Program-made: the position numbers and the translations under genes
Shown: positions 8,824-18,374 of the stretch, one piece after another
Layout of the letters: each line of letters opens with the position of its first letter
Position numbering within the stretch: the stretch's first letter is position 1
The notes under the pieces: model-generated
Seen by the model: the letters and a program-made list of their open reading frames with translations, nothing else
Databases searched by the model: none
Told to the model about the DNA's origin: nothing
Assembly: GCA_029378245.1 (NCBI GenBank)
Contig: JARKIF010000229.1
Coordinates: 1 to 46,890 of the forward strand
Reading direction: 5' to 3'
DNA length: 46,890 nt
Source of the DNA: Roridomyces roridus
Lineage: Eukaryota; Basidiomycota; Agaricomycetes; Agaricales; Mycenaceae

Positions 8824-11291
8824 TTCCTCGAGTTGGGAAAACCCTGTTGACGCGCACGAGGGGACCCACGAGGTACAGTGGGCACGGTGACGACTCTGCC
8901 GGAGTTCGGATCACTGATGGTGATGGTCTGGTCCTCGTTGGCAAAGGTGCGGACAATGCTCTGCGTCAAGACGTGGAAGGGATGACCCAATAATACATCA
9001 TACGCTGGATTGCGGACAATATACACCTGCAGATAAAGTGTGATGTCTCCGAGCGTGAACGGAACGTTGCGAGCTAAACCAAGCGAGGGGGTGACGGTGC
9101 CGTTGGCTGATTGCATGTGCAAGATGATCGTGGGGTCGTACGTGAGCCTGAGACTGTGACAAACAGCCTCTGACATGGCTATAATCTGCGAGCCGCCATC
9201 CACGACAGACTCGACGACTTCACGGTTGTCGATGGTGGGGAGTACAGACCGAAGGGCACAACAATTCACTGAGACGATGAGATCTGCCGGAATGGGTAGA
9301 CCAGCGTCGTAGTAAACGGCATAGGGATCGGGAACGACAAAGGCGTCCGGGGGCAGACTCGAAGTTGCAGCGTCCACATTGAACACGGCGGGGAGGGAAT
9401 CAATCATAGCCGTATGGCGTGCATCCTCCTCGCGTTGCTCGTCGACGGTCTCGTGGGCGGGGTCGTCGAATAAATCCGAAAAAGGCAACATGCCGTTGAG
9501 AAGCTGCCCAACTGGAGCAGCCGACTGAGAATCCTTGGGCGGTGCACGACGTGACGTTGTGACTTCACGGTACTGGGCGCGGACTTCCGGTGCGATCGAC
9601 AATAATTGCCGCATGGGAATTGTGACGGGGGACTCGAGTGAAGCATTGAAAATAGCCTTGGCATCTCTCTCATCGTAGACGGGGGCTGTAGTGCGATATG
9701 CGGGACCTTTAGGCGGCGGCGCGGCAAAGTTGCGTTCTGCAGGCGGCGCATATGCAGCATCACGAGCATTCGCGAATGGATGAATCTGCGGCGCAGCGAC
9801 AGGTTGCACGGGGGGAGCGACAGGTGCGGGAGCCAGACGGGTAGGAGCAGGTGCGGGAGCGAGAGGGACGGCACGAGGCTGCGGTGGCTGAATAGTATGA
9901 TCCGGGGCCTCACGACCAGCGTCCAATGCACGTTTAGCTTGTCGGCGAGTCTGGATAGCCAAAATCTCGCGATGGCATGCTTCCTCGCGTTCATCATCCG
10001 TCAAAATGTATGTCTGTGCGACTGGAGCGGAAGTCTCCACCAAATTCTGCGCTGTGACGATAAGCTGGGCCTGTGCGATCTGACCGGGGTTCTGCTTGTG
10101 CCACTCGTCAATCCGTGTACGTAGGTCTCGGCCGGTAACCGCACGCGGGACAAATGCACCGCTGGGTAGTACGACTCGACCGTCCGTGTTACGGCGACAT
10201 TTGCCGGCATTGATATCGTCGAGAACCCGGGGGCACTGGTTGATGAAATGATTTTGCTCGCTGCAATATCCGCAGCCGTCGGGACGGGGAGGCCTTGTTG
10301 AATTCGTGCCAGTAGTGCCGTTGCCGGTGTTGCCTTTCTGGGTGGCAAGCACTTTAATGAGCTCTGCAACCGTGCCGACGAGGGCGGCAATGCCAGGGTC
10401 GGATTTGATGTCAGCGGATGTAGATGCAATATTGTGGGATGTGGGGGAGGCGGCAGCAGCGATGAGCGTACCACTAGTCCCAGCAACAACAAATTCCGCA
10501 GCTTCATATAGATCCGCGAGGTCATACGGGTCCTCGGGATGAATGTCAGGCTTTTTGATCTGAAGCCGATGCTGGATTGCGACGGCGAGCGACGGCGGAT
10601 GCATGGCACGGAAGAAGGCACGGCTCTGCTCGGAAGCCGAAAGCCGATTCTTGCCAGTGAGGTACGAGGTGATCAACAGGAATTGACGGTAGAACGTCGT
10701 CAGATCGAGCTTGGTGTGAATGCCGGTGCGGGAAGTCTGACCGACAAGGGCATCAAGGTCGTTTAGGCCAAATCGACGATCCTCATCATTCCCTGAGTAA
10801 AGTTTCAGCACGTCGGCTTTAAACGAATCATATGATGTGGGGGCATTGGTGAAAGACGGTAAAGTCTCCCAGATCTCCTGGTCATCGACGGGCAAGTACC
10901 GGGTGGCGTGTTTCTTTTTCTCGGTGCTGTCCGTGACCGAGGAGACGTCGATCAAAAACTCCAGGTCGGCAAAGTACCGACGGAGCTCGCGGGGTTTAGA
11001 GGAGTCAAATTTGGGTGCAGTGCGATCACCGCGGGCGGGCATGGGAACGGGAGTGGCCATGGTGGTTGTCGGGGATTCGGGTGGTGAAGTGTATAGTTGG
11101 AACTCGGCAAGCCACGCTAATGTGGGTGAATCTGGCGAGTGTAGTGAGAGGTTGTTGTGATGGGCGATGTGCTGGGGGACGACGTCAAATAGGTCGTCGG
11201 CGGGGAACGGCTCGCTATCCTGTAGGTTGTCGGGGTTTTGTAGTGAGGCGAGCAACTCGAGTGGTAGGGTACGGGAAGCTGTGCGCCGCAA
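8820..11291 (-). CDS. Gag (with zinc knuckle and aspartic-protease-like domain) of gypsy element 1
   Basis: This is the structural polyprotein that forms virus-like particles in the cytoplasm. The frame opens at TTG 11291, but the first ATG is at 11060-11058, in front of ATPVPMPARG, and is the more likely start (746 residues). Order of parts: capsid-like region about residues 85-275 of the open frame; CCHC zinc knuckle CGYCSEQNHFINQC near residue 345; Pro/Ala-rich linker; retropepsin-like region with VVDGGSQI and, later, YDVLLGHPF near the C-terminus. The protease active-site triplet reads DGG rather than the usual D-S/T-G, a variation to note. The stop TGA (8822-8820) overlaps the first codon of pol by two bases. 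Carrying the protease on the gag side of the frameshift would give equal amounts of Gag and protease. Confidence 0.9.
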   Translation of the reverse strand: MRRTASRTLPLELLASLQNPDNLQDSEPFPADDLFDVVPQHIAHHNNLSLHSPDSPTLAWLAEFQLYTSPPESPTTTMATPVPMPARGDRTAPKFDSSKPRELRRYFADLEFLIDVSSVTDSTEKKKHATRYLPVDDQEIWETLPSFTNAPTSYDSFKADVLKLYSGNDEDRRFGLNDLDALVGQTSRTGIHTKLDLTTFYRQFLLITSYLTGKNRLSASEQSRAFFRAMHPPSLAVAIQHRLQIKKPDIHPEDPYDLADLYEAAEFVVAGTSGTLIAAAASPTSHNIASTSADIKSDPGIAALVGTVAELIKVLATQKGNTGNGTTGTNSTRPPRPDGCGYCSEQNHFINQCPRVLDDINAGKCRRNTDGRVVLPSGAFVPRAVTGRDLRTRIDEWHKQNPGQIAQAQLIVTAQNLVETSAPVAQTYILTDDEREEACHREILAIQTRRQAKRALDAGREAPDHTIQPPQPRAVPLAPAPAPTRLAPAPVAPPVQPVAAPQIHPFANARDAAYAPPAERNFAAPPPKGPAYRTTAPVYDERDAKAIFNASLESPVTIPMRQLLSIAPEVRAQYREVTTSRRAPPKDSQSAAPVGQLLNGMLPFSDLFDDPAHETVDEQREEDARHTAMIDSLPAVFNVDAATSSLPPDAFVVPDPYAVYYDAGLPIPADLIVSVNCCALRSVLPTIDNREVVESVVDGGSQIIAMSEAVCHSLRLTYDPTIILHMQSANGTVTPSLGLARNVPFTLGDITLYLQVYIVRNPAYDVLLGHPFHVLTQSIVRTFANEDQTITISDPNSGRVVTVPTVPRGSPRARQQGFPNSRN
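8838..8844 (-). promoter_or_regulatory. Probable -1 ribosomal frameshift site (GGGTTTT)
   Basis: On the - strand the gag codons read CAG GGT TTT CCC, which contains G GGT TTT, a textbook X XXY YYZ slippery heptamer in the zero frame. It lies 15 nt before the gag stop codon, and slipping back one base enters the pol frame, which stays open from there. Frame geometry is seen directly; use as a frameshift site is inferred. I did not identify a downstream pseudoknot. Confidence 0.65.
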
Positions 11292-11322
11292 GGTGCGAGA
11301 AGTGCCGGTAGCAATGATGAAA

Positions 11323-11340
11323 CCCTCGCGGTGGGCTCCA
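11323..11340 (-). other. Primer-binding-site candidate of gypsy element 1
   Basis: Three bases after the 5' LTR, reading leftwards, the - strand reads TGGAGCCCACCGCGAGGG, the complement of a tRNA 3' end ending in CCA. The implied discriminator base is U, found for example in eukaryotic cysteine and glutamine tRNAs, but I cannot assign the tRNA without the host tRNA set. Confidence 0.6.
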
Positions 11341-11343
11341 AAA

Positions 11344-12007
11344 TGTCGATCTCAACGACTGTCTAGCTGCGTGCGCGAGCTAAAACAACAAGTGTGAGGC
11401 AGTAGGCGGTTGCGAGAGAAAATGTGCAAGTGTTTCACCACGTCCGGCGCCGAACCAGGCAAAATGCAGCGCTGGCAGGAGGGATAAGACGAATGGGACG
11501 GTGACGGAAGCGAAGGCGTGGGCGTATACGTGGACGGAGGCGTAGGTCGAGATCGGAGGCGACGAAGACAAAAAACTTAGAGCTGATACGAGGGGGAGAA
11601 CAAGTCTGTGTTGAAAACCTACACAAAAACAGTCTTTTATACATGGTAGAGTAAAGGGTGAGTGTAGATAAATCCGAAGCAATGTACAACTTAGCAAAGA
11701 TGAAAAGCAACCAGGGAAGAGAGTACAACGGAAAATCGAGGGATGGTGCACGGTGGGACGCCCGATGAGTGCGTAAGTGCAACCAAAAAGGTAGAATTAG
11801 TGGAATAAAACCAAAGAGAGGCAAGGTGTCCGAGGAGTAAGGAGGAGGGGGAGATTGTCGTAGTCGATGAGCGCAGGGCTGGAGGTGTAGGATCGCGGCG
11901 ACATGGTGGTCGTGAAGCAAGAGACAACTGCAGCCGTACTGATTGATTTGCACTGTATGCCGGCAGTTTGAACATGCTCCGTGTCGAGCGCGTTGGCGTG
12001 CGCGACA
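11344..12007 (-). repeat. 5' LTR of gypsy element 1
   Basis: This second 664-bp LTR has the same TG..CA ends. Its - strand TATAAAAG (complement of 11634-11641) is the likely promoter box for gag-pol. On the + strand the LTR end is open in the helicase frame and contains an ATG at 11974, so a + strand transcript could start a helicase-only product inside the LTR. Confidence 0.95.
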
Positions 12008-12011
12008 GTGC
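12008..12011. other. Target-site duplication (GTGC), right copy
   Basis: These four bases are identical to those at 4271-4274 and directly follow the LTR end CGACA. Confidence 0.9.
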
Positions 12012-14688
12012 CTTTCGCATTGTTGCAAACCATGCCTCTAGTCCACAGCCTGCTCCACTCAGAATGTATCTTGGAGGCATGGGAGGGTCAGGCAAGTCTG
12101 CTGTGTTTGAAGCAATCAAGGATTTTTTCAAGGCAAGGAAAGAGGAGTACCGGTACCTTATTCTTGGACCAACAGGATCTGCTGCTGCCTTGTTGAATGG
12201 CTCAACATATCACTCAGTTTTCAAAATCCCAAGGGAACGCAAGAGCAGGAATAGGGATGACTTGAATGGAATACCGAACGAAGCAGCATCCATTGCGGCC
12301 ATTAATGAGCGTATCCAAGGAGTTGAGTATATCCTGCTGGATGAGATATCCATGGTGTCCTGCGAAGACCTCCAGATTTTAGCTAGCCAAGCTGCCAAGG
12401 CTCGCAATGTTCATGATATTGAATTTGGGGGGTTAAATGTCATTACAGCAGGAGATTTTGCTCAGCTACCACCTGTTTCTGGCCGGGCATTGTACAGCTG
12501 TCATGTCTCCTTGACCATGGATAAAATCAGTAATGAGGCACAGAATGCAATCCTGGGCCGAATCCTTTGGCATCAGTTCAACACGGTGGTCCTCTTAAAG
12601 CAGAACATGAGACAGAAAACTCAGACAGTTGAAGATGGAAAGCTGCGGACTGCATTGGATAATATGCGGTTTGGTGCTTGTACACCTCAGGATATTGAAT
12701 TTCTCCGGTCAAGAGTTGCAAGTGATCGCCCCGGACACCCACACTTGGACACAGAACAATTTCGAAATGTTTCTATTATCACAGGCATAAATATTCACAA
12801 GGATTTAATTAATGATGAAGGTGCACGCCGATTTGCTCAGGACACTGGTCAGGAGTTGGTAGAGTTCTACAGCATTGATAAGTTGAGCACTCAGGCAGTC
12901 AATCGGCGAAAATGGTTTGGATGTTCCCAAGCTCACTTCAAATACCTGGGCCCTAAACTTCAACATGCACTATGGTCTGCCACCCCATCCACAGTGGCTG
13001 AACACATACCTGGATGTCTGAGATTGTGTGTTGGGATGCCTGTGATGATCAAAGAAAACCAAGCCACTGAGCTTTGTATTACCAAGGGTCAAGAAGCACA
13101 AGTTGTTGGCTGGCACGATGTGATTGGACAATCAGGGAAAAGGATTCTTGAAACATTGTTTGTTGAACTCATCAATCCACCACAAACTGTTCAGATTCCA
13201 GATTTGCCCATCAATGTTGTGCCACTTGCAAGGAGCACAAACCACATCACTTGCCTGTTACAAGATGATTCACTCCTTTCTGTCTCAAGGGAGCAGGTAA
13301 TGATTCTACCAAATTTCTCAATGACTGATTATGCATCTCAGGGCAAAACCAGAGAGATAAATGTAGTGCACCTTAATCACTGCAAAAATCAACATAATTA
13401 CTATGTTGCTCTCTCTCGTGGACGGACTTCGGAAGGTACTGCAATAGTGCAAGGATTTGATACAAGAAAAATCACCAGTGGTATACGCGGTGATCTCAGG
13501 CAGGAGTTCAGGGAGCTTGAGCTCTTGGATGAGATCACCAGACTTAGATTTGAGGGCCAACTACCACAGAAAGTCACAGGAATTTACAGAGGCCAGTTGA
13601 TAGCATCATACAGAGCCTGGAGAGGTGATACTTCGGACCCTGTGCATTTTCATCCTGCTTTGAGAACGAGGCATGCTGATTTACCACCATCAACTGAATA
13701 CGGTGCCTGGAAACCCTCCCTCAATACTCCAAGCAAGAAAAGGCCAAATGACAACAAGGATTTGAATGCACTGCTCAGTAAAAAACGCCACACAATGCTC
13801 AGTGATTCTTCTCATGCAGACCCCAATATGACAGCTGTGTTGACTTGCCCCACGGGACTTATCTGGGATAACCAGAACCATAGCTGCGCCTATGATGCCT
13901 TCTTGACTCCCCTGGCTTACATATGGAGTAGCAATCCTATTCGATGGACTGAAAAGCTGGCTGAATGCAGCCCGATCCTTCAAACATGGGCGGGAGTCAT
14001 AAATAATAACTTTGCAGTTCCTGAAAGGGCCAGAGATGTGCTCCGCTACCACCTGAATACACAGAATCCCAGAGCCTTTCCTTTGGGGCCTGAAGGCATA
14101 AGCCTGGATACATTATTCTCAACAATCATGAGCCAAAGAAGTTACGGCTCTGCCATCAGCCACTGCGAAGCATGTGGATACCAAGTGCCCAGCCGAATCC
14201 AAACTTTTAGTCAGTATATTGATGTCTATAACTCAAATACTCTGAGAGTAAGTTATCCAAATGGACCAACACTGTCAGAATGGTTTAGATACCACTTGGA
14301 TTGCAGGATAGATAGGTGCCCACAGTGTCAAGACAATGGACGGAGCCAAAGGCTGAGAAGGTTGACACAGCTGCAATCTGTTCCACCCTTACTCATTATT
14401 GGCATTAATATTCTCAACCTAAGGCTAGAGTCTGAATTGCAGTTTGTGAACAACGAGCAGCTCACGACACTTAAATTACGCGGTTTGATTTATCACTCAC
14501 AGCGGTATCTTGAAGGTCATTTTACAAGCATTGTCATTGATGCTGATACTCACATGTGGTACCACGACGGGATAACCACCAGAAGAAGTTGCCAACATGT
14601 GGGAAGACTGAATGATATCCATGATTTGGGCACTCTGCACCGGCGGAATGACGAACGGCTATGTGCTGCCATTTATGCATTGTCTTAG
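12012..14688 (+). CDS. Helitron protein, Pif1-type helicase part plus C-terminal USP-like domain (5' part displaced)
   Basis: This is the DNA-unwinding half of the Helitron transposase, continuing the frame broken at 4274. Visible SF1/Pif1 motifs: Walker A GGMGGSGKS (about 12075-12105), Walker B ILLDEISMVS (about 12331-12360), GDFAQLPPV (about 12451), a QNMRQ segment (about 12601) and LSRGRTSEGTA (about 13411). There are no internal stops. The open frame begins inside the LTR (ATG at 11974). After a variable linker, from about 13840 the protein continues with a cysteine-protease-like domain listed separately. Split from Rep by the retrotransposon, the gene can no longer make the normal protein. 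Its codons look undamaged, which fits a recent split. Confidence 0.9.
13840..14688 (+). other. USP-like (C19-type) cysteine protease domain fused to the Helitron helicase
   Basis: The last 280 or so residues show the layout of a ubiquitin-specific protease. A Cys box NHSCAYDAFLTPL (Cys codon 13885-13887) lies at the start. Two CxxC pairs (CEAC near 14167, CPQC near 14320) resemble the zinc-binding fingers. A His box follows: GHFTSIV (His codon 14518-14520), then WYHDG. All key residues are in place, so activity is plausible. Fusions of protease domains (OTU and others) to Helitron proteins are known; the USP-like assignment here rests on these motifs only. A role in removing ubiquitin from the transposase or host factors would be inference. 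Confidence 0.65.
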
Positions 14689-15260
14689 ACTCAGAGATTC
14701 ATGGAATGCCAATAGATATTTCTTTATTTTCACTTAGCAATTTGAAACTCTCTGAACCACTTCCCACAACAAGGACTCGTACTGCCATGCAAAGCACTGG
14801 CCTCAAAGACCATTCGTGAGAGTCAAGACGCTCATCTGTGAGCAAGGACATTGAACAGACACAAATTTGCGGAATCAAGGAACTCCGCAATCTGGACGGC
14901 GCAGAAGGGCACATCCGAACACGTATCCAAGGAGGGAATGAACCTCAGCCATCGAAGATAACAAGTGAATTGGCGGTTCACGCTCATGAGCGAACGGAAT
15001 TGAATGGGACAGGATTGAGCTTACACCCAGTCAGAAGCACACTCACAACAGCCCTGTGATTCAATGGTGCAACCGAATGTGCCTCCGTGGGGTGAAGTGG
15101 GGAAGACGGTGGGCATAGCAAGGCAGAATTGAAAAAGCAGACACTGGAGAGCAGGGCTGATGCCATAGACACAACAACATGTCACGGTCCCGTTTGAAAT
15201 GAGAACATCCACCACCATGAACGTGGGGTAAGTATCAGCTAAATCCAATTGCCCGTCACT
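14689..15260. other. Non-coding stretch after the Helitron gene
   Basis: I see no convincing gene here. It should contain the 3' end of the Helitron. The only hairpin near a CTRR word that I found is TTGCGGA/TCCGCAA at 14867-14890 with CTGG at 14892-14895, which is weak support. The reading frames present are short and low in conserved character. Confidence 0.35.
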
Positions 15261-16654
15261 GGGTTCAAAGAAATCAAGATGCGCTTTCGACAGCAGCAGA
15301 CAAAGGAATACTATTGATCGGGTAAAACAGCTCCTAGTTGCCAGTAGACCAATAATGCTTGCAGTAGTGCAGGACAAGAAAACTTTGATAGCGGCAGGAA
15401 AGATGCCTTTGACGGTATGCACACTTTTTATAGCGGCGAGGTATGCACTGACAGCGCCACGTCAATCCCAACAGCGCAGGACAGGTGCACTTTGAATAGA
15501 TGCAAACCACGGCTGCGTTCGATAGAGTAAGATATCCAAGCTCCGATGGTGATATGCCAACCATGGCGCAAGAAAACAAGTGTGCTCTCGATAAGTGCGC
15601 TCTCGATAGCAACCTATGCTCATTAGCATAAGAACAAGGCGCGTTCTCGATAGCGACAAACGAAGACATTCTTCATAGCGTATGAGAAGACGTGCTTTCG
15701 ATAGCAGCCAAGGCGAATTTTTCGCATGGCATGGGACCTGGAGGCTGATGTGCTGCATCCAGGCACACTTTGGACCGTGGCGGAAGTCGTTGCTTTGATA
15801 GCAGAGTGAATGCATGCAGGTTGTTTAATCACGGTGGAAGTCATTGATACTGGACTGAATGCATGCTCTCGATGGCGGCGAAAATGGTGCTCTCGATAGC
15901 TCAAGACAAGCACCATTGTGATAACAGCAGACAAAAGTCGTAAAAGGGACGCTCTCGATAGCGTAAGACCAGTAAAGTATGCCCACGATACAGGCAGTTG
16001 TACATGGATGAGTACGGCCCGCAGGTACAAGTTGGAAGGATCCCGACAAGATAGATAGTGCACTTACATATCAACTTCAAAATATTCCGACAACCTGGAG
16101 TGAAGGGATACCAGTACCAGCGCTCAGGTACATCAATGTAATCAAGCCAACCAGCGCTTGAGGATATGAAAACGGAAACGGAATGCCTTCGATGGCGGAG
16201 CGTCCGCGATGACGAGCCTGACCAACTCGAGTATTCAAGGATATGGGTGTCAATGCCTTCGATGGCCAGAAACAGGAATTCCAGTAATTGAGGATACAGC
16301 TGGGACGCCGTCAACCATGGCAAAGAGTCCCTGCGATGATGATGTTGAAACCAAATGCCGTCGATGGCAAAGCTCGTCTTCGATGACAAGATACAAGGCA
16401 CCTATTAGACGACGAAGGGAGGAGCAAGTTCGCCGCTTTCGATAGCAGACAGAGCTACCCAGCGGCTGGGTGCAGGGATGCGTACTCTGAAGGGGCGCTC
16501 GATGGCCTAGGAAGGATAAAAATTCGATGTTTTTGAGAGCAGAGGAACAAGCCCGTCGCTTTTGAGAGCAGACATATATACAGGGCCATTCGGCGCCGGA
16601 GGACATAGATGCGTACTGTAAAAGGGTGCTTGTAGGTTAAGGAGGATGATGCTC

Positions 16655-16840
16655 AATGCCTTCGATAGCAGAAGAACCAAGTTTCGACAGCAGACAAACG
16701 GAGCTTCCATAGCAGAGGAACAGGCCTTCGATGACAGAGCAACAGAGCTTCGATAGCGGAGAAACAGAACTTTGATGACAGAGCAACAGAGCTTCAATAG
16801 CGGAGAAACAGAGCTTCAAATTTAACAGCGGAGGAACAGA
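16655..16840. repeat. Short-period tandem sub-block (~22-24 bp)
   Basis: About seven consecutive copies of a unit like GCTTCGATAGCGGAGAAACAGA follow each other, with cores near 16660, 16681, 16702, 16725, 16749, 16772 and 16793. Alternate copies carry GATGACAGAGCAACA and GATAGCGGAGAAACA endings, hinting at a two-unit higher order of about 45 bp. Confidence 0.65.
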
Positions 16841-17169
16841 GTAAACTCGCCGTTGATGCGCCGAAATGTGGAGTTCACGTGAGTGCAAAGAGAATAGGCC
16901 TATATTCGTCCGTTGTGTTATAGTCGAAGAGGATGCTGCGAATCAGTAAGGGGGTCGTAGTCGTCTTGCATGGTTCGGGTAAAGAGGGCAAAGTAAGACA
17001 TAAGCTAGACTTGAATGCCGATGATTGTAGTCAGAACTCAGAACCCTTCCGTAGAAGCCAAAGTTGTAACCCAGACTGTCAGTTGTTCTTGGGGCCGTGG
17101 ACGTATGTTGCCGATGGAAACCCAATGGCCAAGAATAACAAAGAGTTGACGTGTTCGGTAGTGCAGGGA

Positions 17170-17705
17170 GAAAGTTAGCCAGCGCTCGACGGTATAGATG
17201 CATGGATGAATATGAGCTCGATGCCCAGAAGAACTCAACACTTTCAATAGCGGAGGAAGCAATATGATCCAGCGCTCGAGGGCAAGGATGGGAACTCGAT
17301 GCCCGAAAGTCAACACTTCCAATAATGGAGGAAGAGAGCAATCCAGCACTCGAGGGCATGGATGCACGAAAGAGTGGGAACTCAAAGCCCAGAATGATTG
17401 CGCAGGATCCAGCGCTCGATGGCATAGACATATAAATGAGTGGGAACTCGATGCCCAGAAGAGCTCAACACTTTTGATAGCGGAGGAAGAAAGCAATCCC
17501 GTGCTCGAGGGCGTGGATGCGTATAACGAACGAACGGGAACTCAATGCCCAGAAGAATTCAACGCTTTTGATAGCAGAGGAAGAAAGCAATCCTGCACTC
17601 GAAGACGTGGATGCATATAATGAACGAATGGGCATTTGACGGCCAGGAAGAAGCCGATAGCAGGGAAGCACGGGGCGATCAAGTGCTCGAGGACATAGAC
17701 ATGTT
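17170..17705. repeat. Long-period tandem sub-block (~66-94 bp units)
   Basis: Units start with AACTCGATGCCCAG or a variant at 17215, 17293, 17379, 17445, 17539 and 17633, giving lengths of 78, 86, 66, 94 and 94 bp. Each full unit holds CAACACTTTTGATAGCGGAGG followed by CAGCGCTCGAGGGC. The third unit lacks the middle GATAGC part. The last two complete units are the most similar to each other, as expected from recent duplication at that end. Confidence 0.7.
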
Positions 17706-17760
17706 GCAGAAAAGAGTTTGATGTTCCGGGACAGTGAGACCGTTAACAGCCCGGAGGGAA

Positions 17761-18374
17761 CGAAACCGACTAACAGCGAGGATGTATAGTAATTTGTCCA
17801 ATGGACGGGCCGTGATGGTATACGGGGCTCGTAATTGATGGAGAAACATGGGTGGTAAAGCAAATAGGAAGCCATAGGACCAGTGGATCTCACCCTAGTC
17901 CCAGCTGCTAGTCACGTAAGTTGTCCCATTGAAAGCCCGAGGTCTCGGTGAGCCAAGTGTATCCACAAGGAAACAGAGGATGACAAGTGTTCCCAGCGGT
18001 GAAAACGAGAGAGAGCAGAGCCAATGTAGCCAGAGAAAAGTTTCGGAGACTCTGGAAGGTGGATTCGTGGATGCAGGCGCTGCATTGCACGAAGTGCTGG
18101 CAGATAGTCGTGGTGTGAGAGAGAAGTGCGGATCAGTGATCACTGTCATTCCGCTGTCACAAGAACCCGTACTGATCTCACAAGCTCATCAGTACTTCAC
18201 TAGCGGCAGAACTCAGAAAGCATTTCGCACACGGATCGCCGAGGCCGAGTTCGGCTGATCAAGATGTCAATAATCCACCAAACAGGGACAAGCACTCGTC
18301 TCCAACTCGTCTCTTCTCTTCCCGCTTCCATCTTGTCAAGGGAGTATATCCATCCGTGGACCGCTGGCAATACG
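17761..18374. other. No gene recognised
   Basis: About 600 bases with only short frames and no repeat core. The last part (about 18240-18374) may be the 5' flank of the broken gene that follows. Confidence 0.3.

Larger units (their letters stand above)
4275..12007 (-). mobile_element. Ty3/gypsy LTR retrotransposon, nearly intact, inserted in the Helitron
   Basis: The element is 7,733 bp with two 664-bp LTRs, each starting TGTCG and ending CGACA. It has a primer-binding-site candidate, Gag with zinc knuckle and protease-like region, a Pol frame (RT, RNase H, integrase) and a polypurine tract. The LTRs differ only at 4291/11360 (C/T) and 4501/11570 (G/A), so the insertion is recent. Both long frames are free of internal stops. 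Domain order RT-RNase H-integrase places it in Ty3/gypsy. I see no chromodomain after the integrase. It lies antisense to the Helitron gene. Confidence 0.95.
437..14688 (+). mobile_element. Helitron (rolling-circle transposon), split by a gypsy element
   Basis: One transposase gene is visible in two parts: Rep (about 714-4274) and helicase plus protease-like domain (12008-14688). The 7.73-kb stretch between them is a Ty3/gypsy element with its own LTRs. The termini are not resolved. I could not identify a convincing 5' TC end, and only a weak 3' candidate was found: the hairpin TTGCGGA/TCCGCAA at 14867-14890, followed at once by CTGG. Its 10-nt loop and the missing spacer make it doubtful. 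The listed limits are therefore the coding limits, not the ends of the element. Confidence 0.8.
15270..17760. repeat. 2.5-kb block of decayed repeats around the core TTTCGATAGC(A/G)GA
   Basis: More than 30 variants of one core recur at uneven spacing, for example CTTTGATAGC near 15381, CTCTCGATAGC near 15599, 15891 and 15951, CTTTCGATAGCAG near 15695 and 16436, CCTTCGATGGC near 16187 and 16255, and TTTTGATAGCGG near 17470. Almost all are on the same strand. Two sub-blocks are clearly tandem and are listed separately. Frames on the - strand run long because the repeats lack stops, but they show no protein family. I take the block to be an old minisatellite or satellite rather than genes. Confidence 0.7.

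Noticed and set aside
8820..11291. Gag start at TTG 11291
   Set aside because: It is only the first alternative start codon after a stop. The ATG at 11060 fits the beginning of the conserved capsid-like part better.
14867..14895. Hairpin plus CTGG as the certain Helitron 3' end
   Set aside because: The loop is too long, there is almost no spacer before CTRR, and neither a following host T nor a second copy is available to confirm it.
17170..17705. Regularly spaced repeats resembling a CRISPR array
   Set aside because: The repeats are imperfect, unit lengths vary from 66 to 94 bp, the spacers are themselves similar, no cas genes are present, and the DNA is eukaryotic.
15021..17893. Long - strand open frames across the repeat block
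   Set aside because: They exist because the repeat unit lacks stops in those frames. They change frame with each indel between units and show no family motif.
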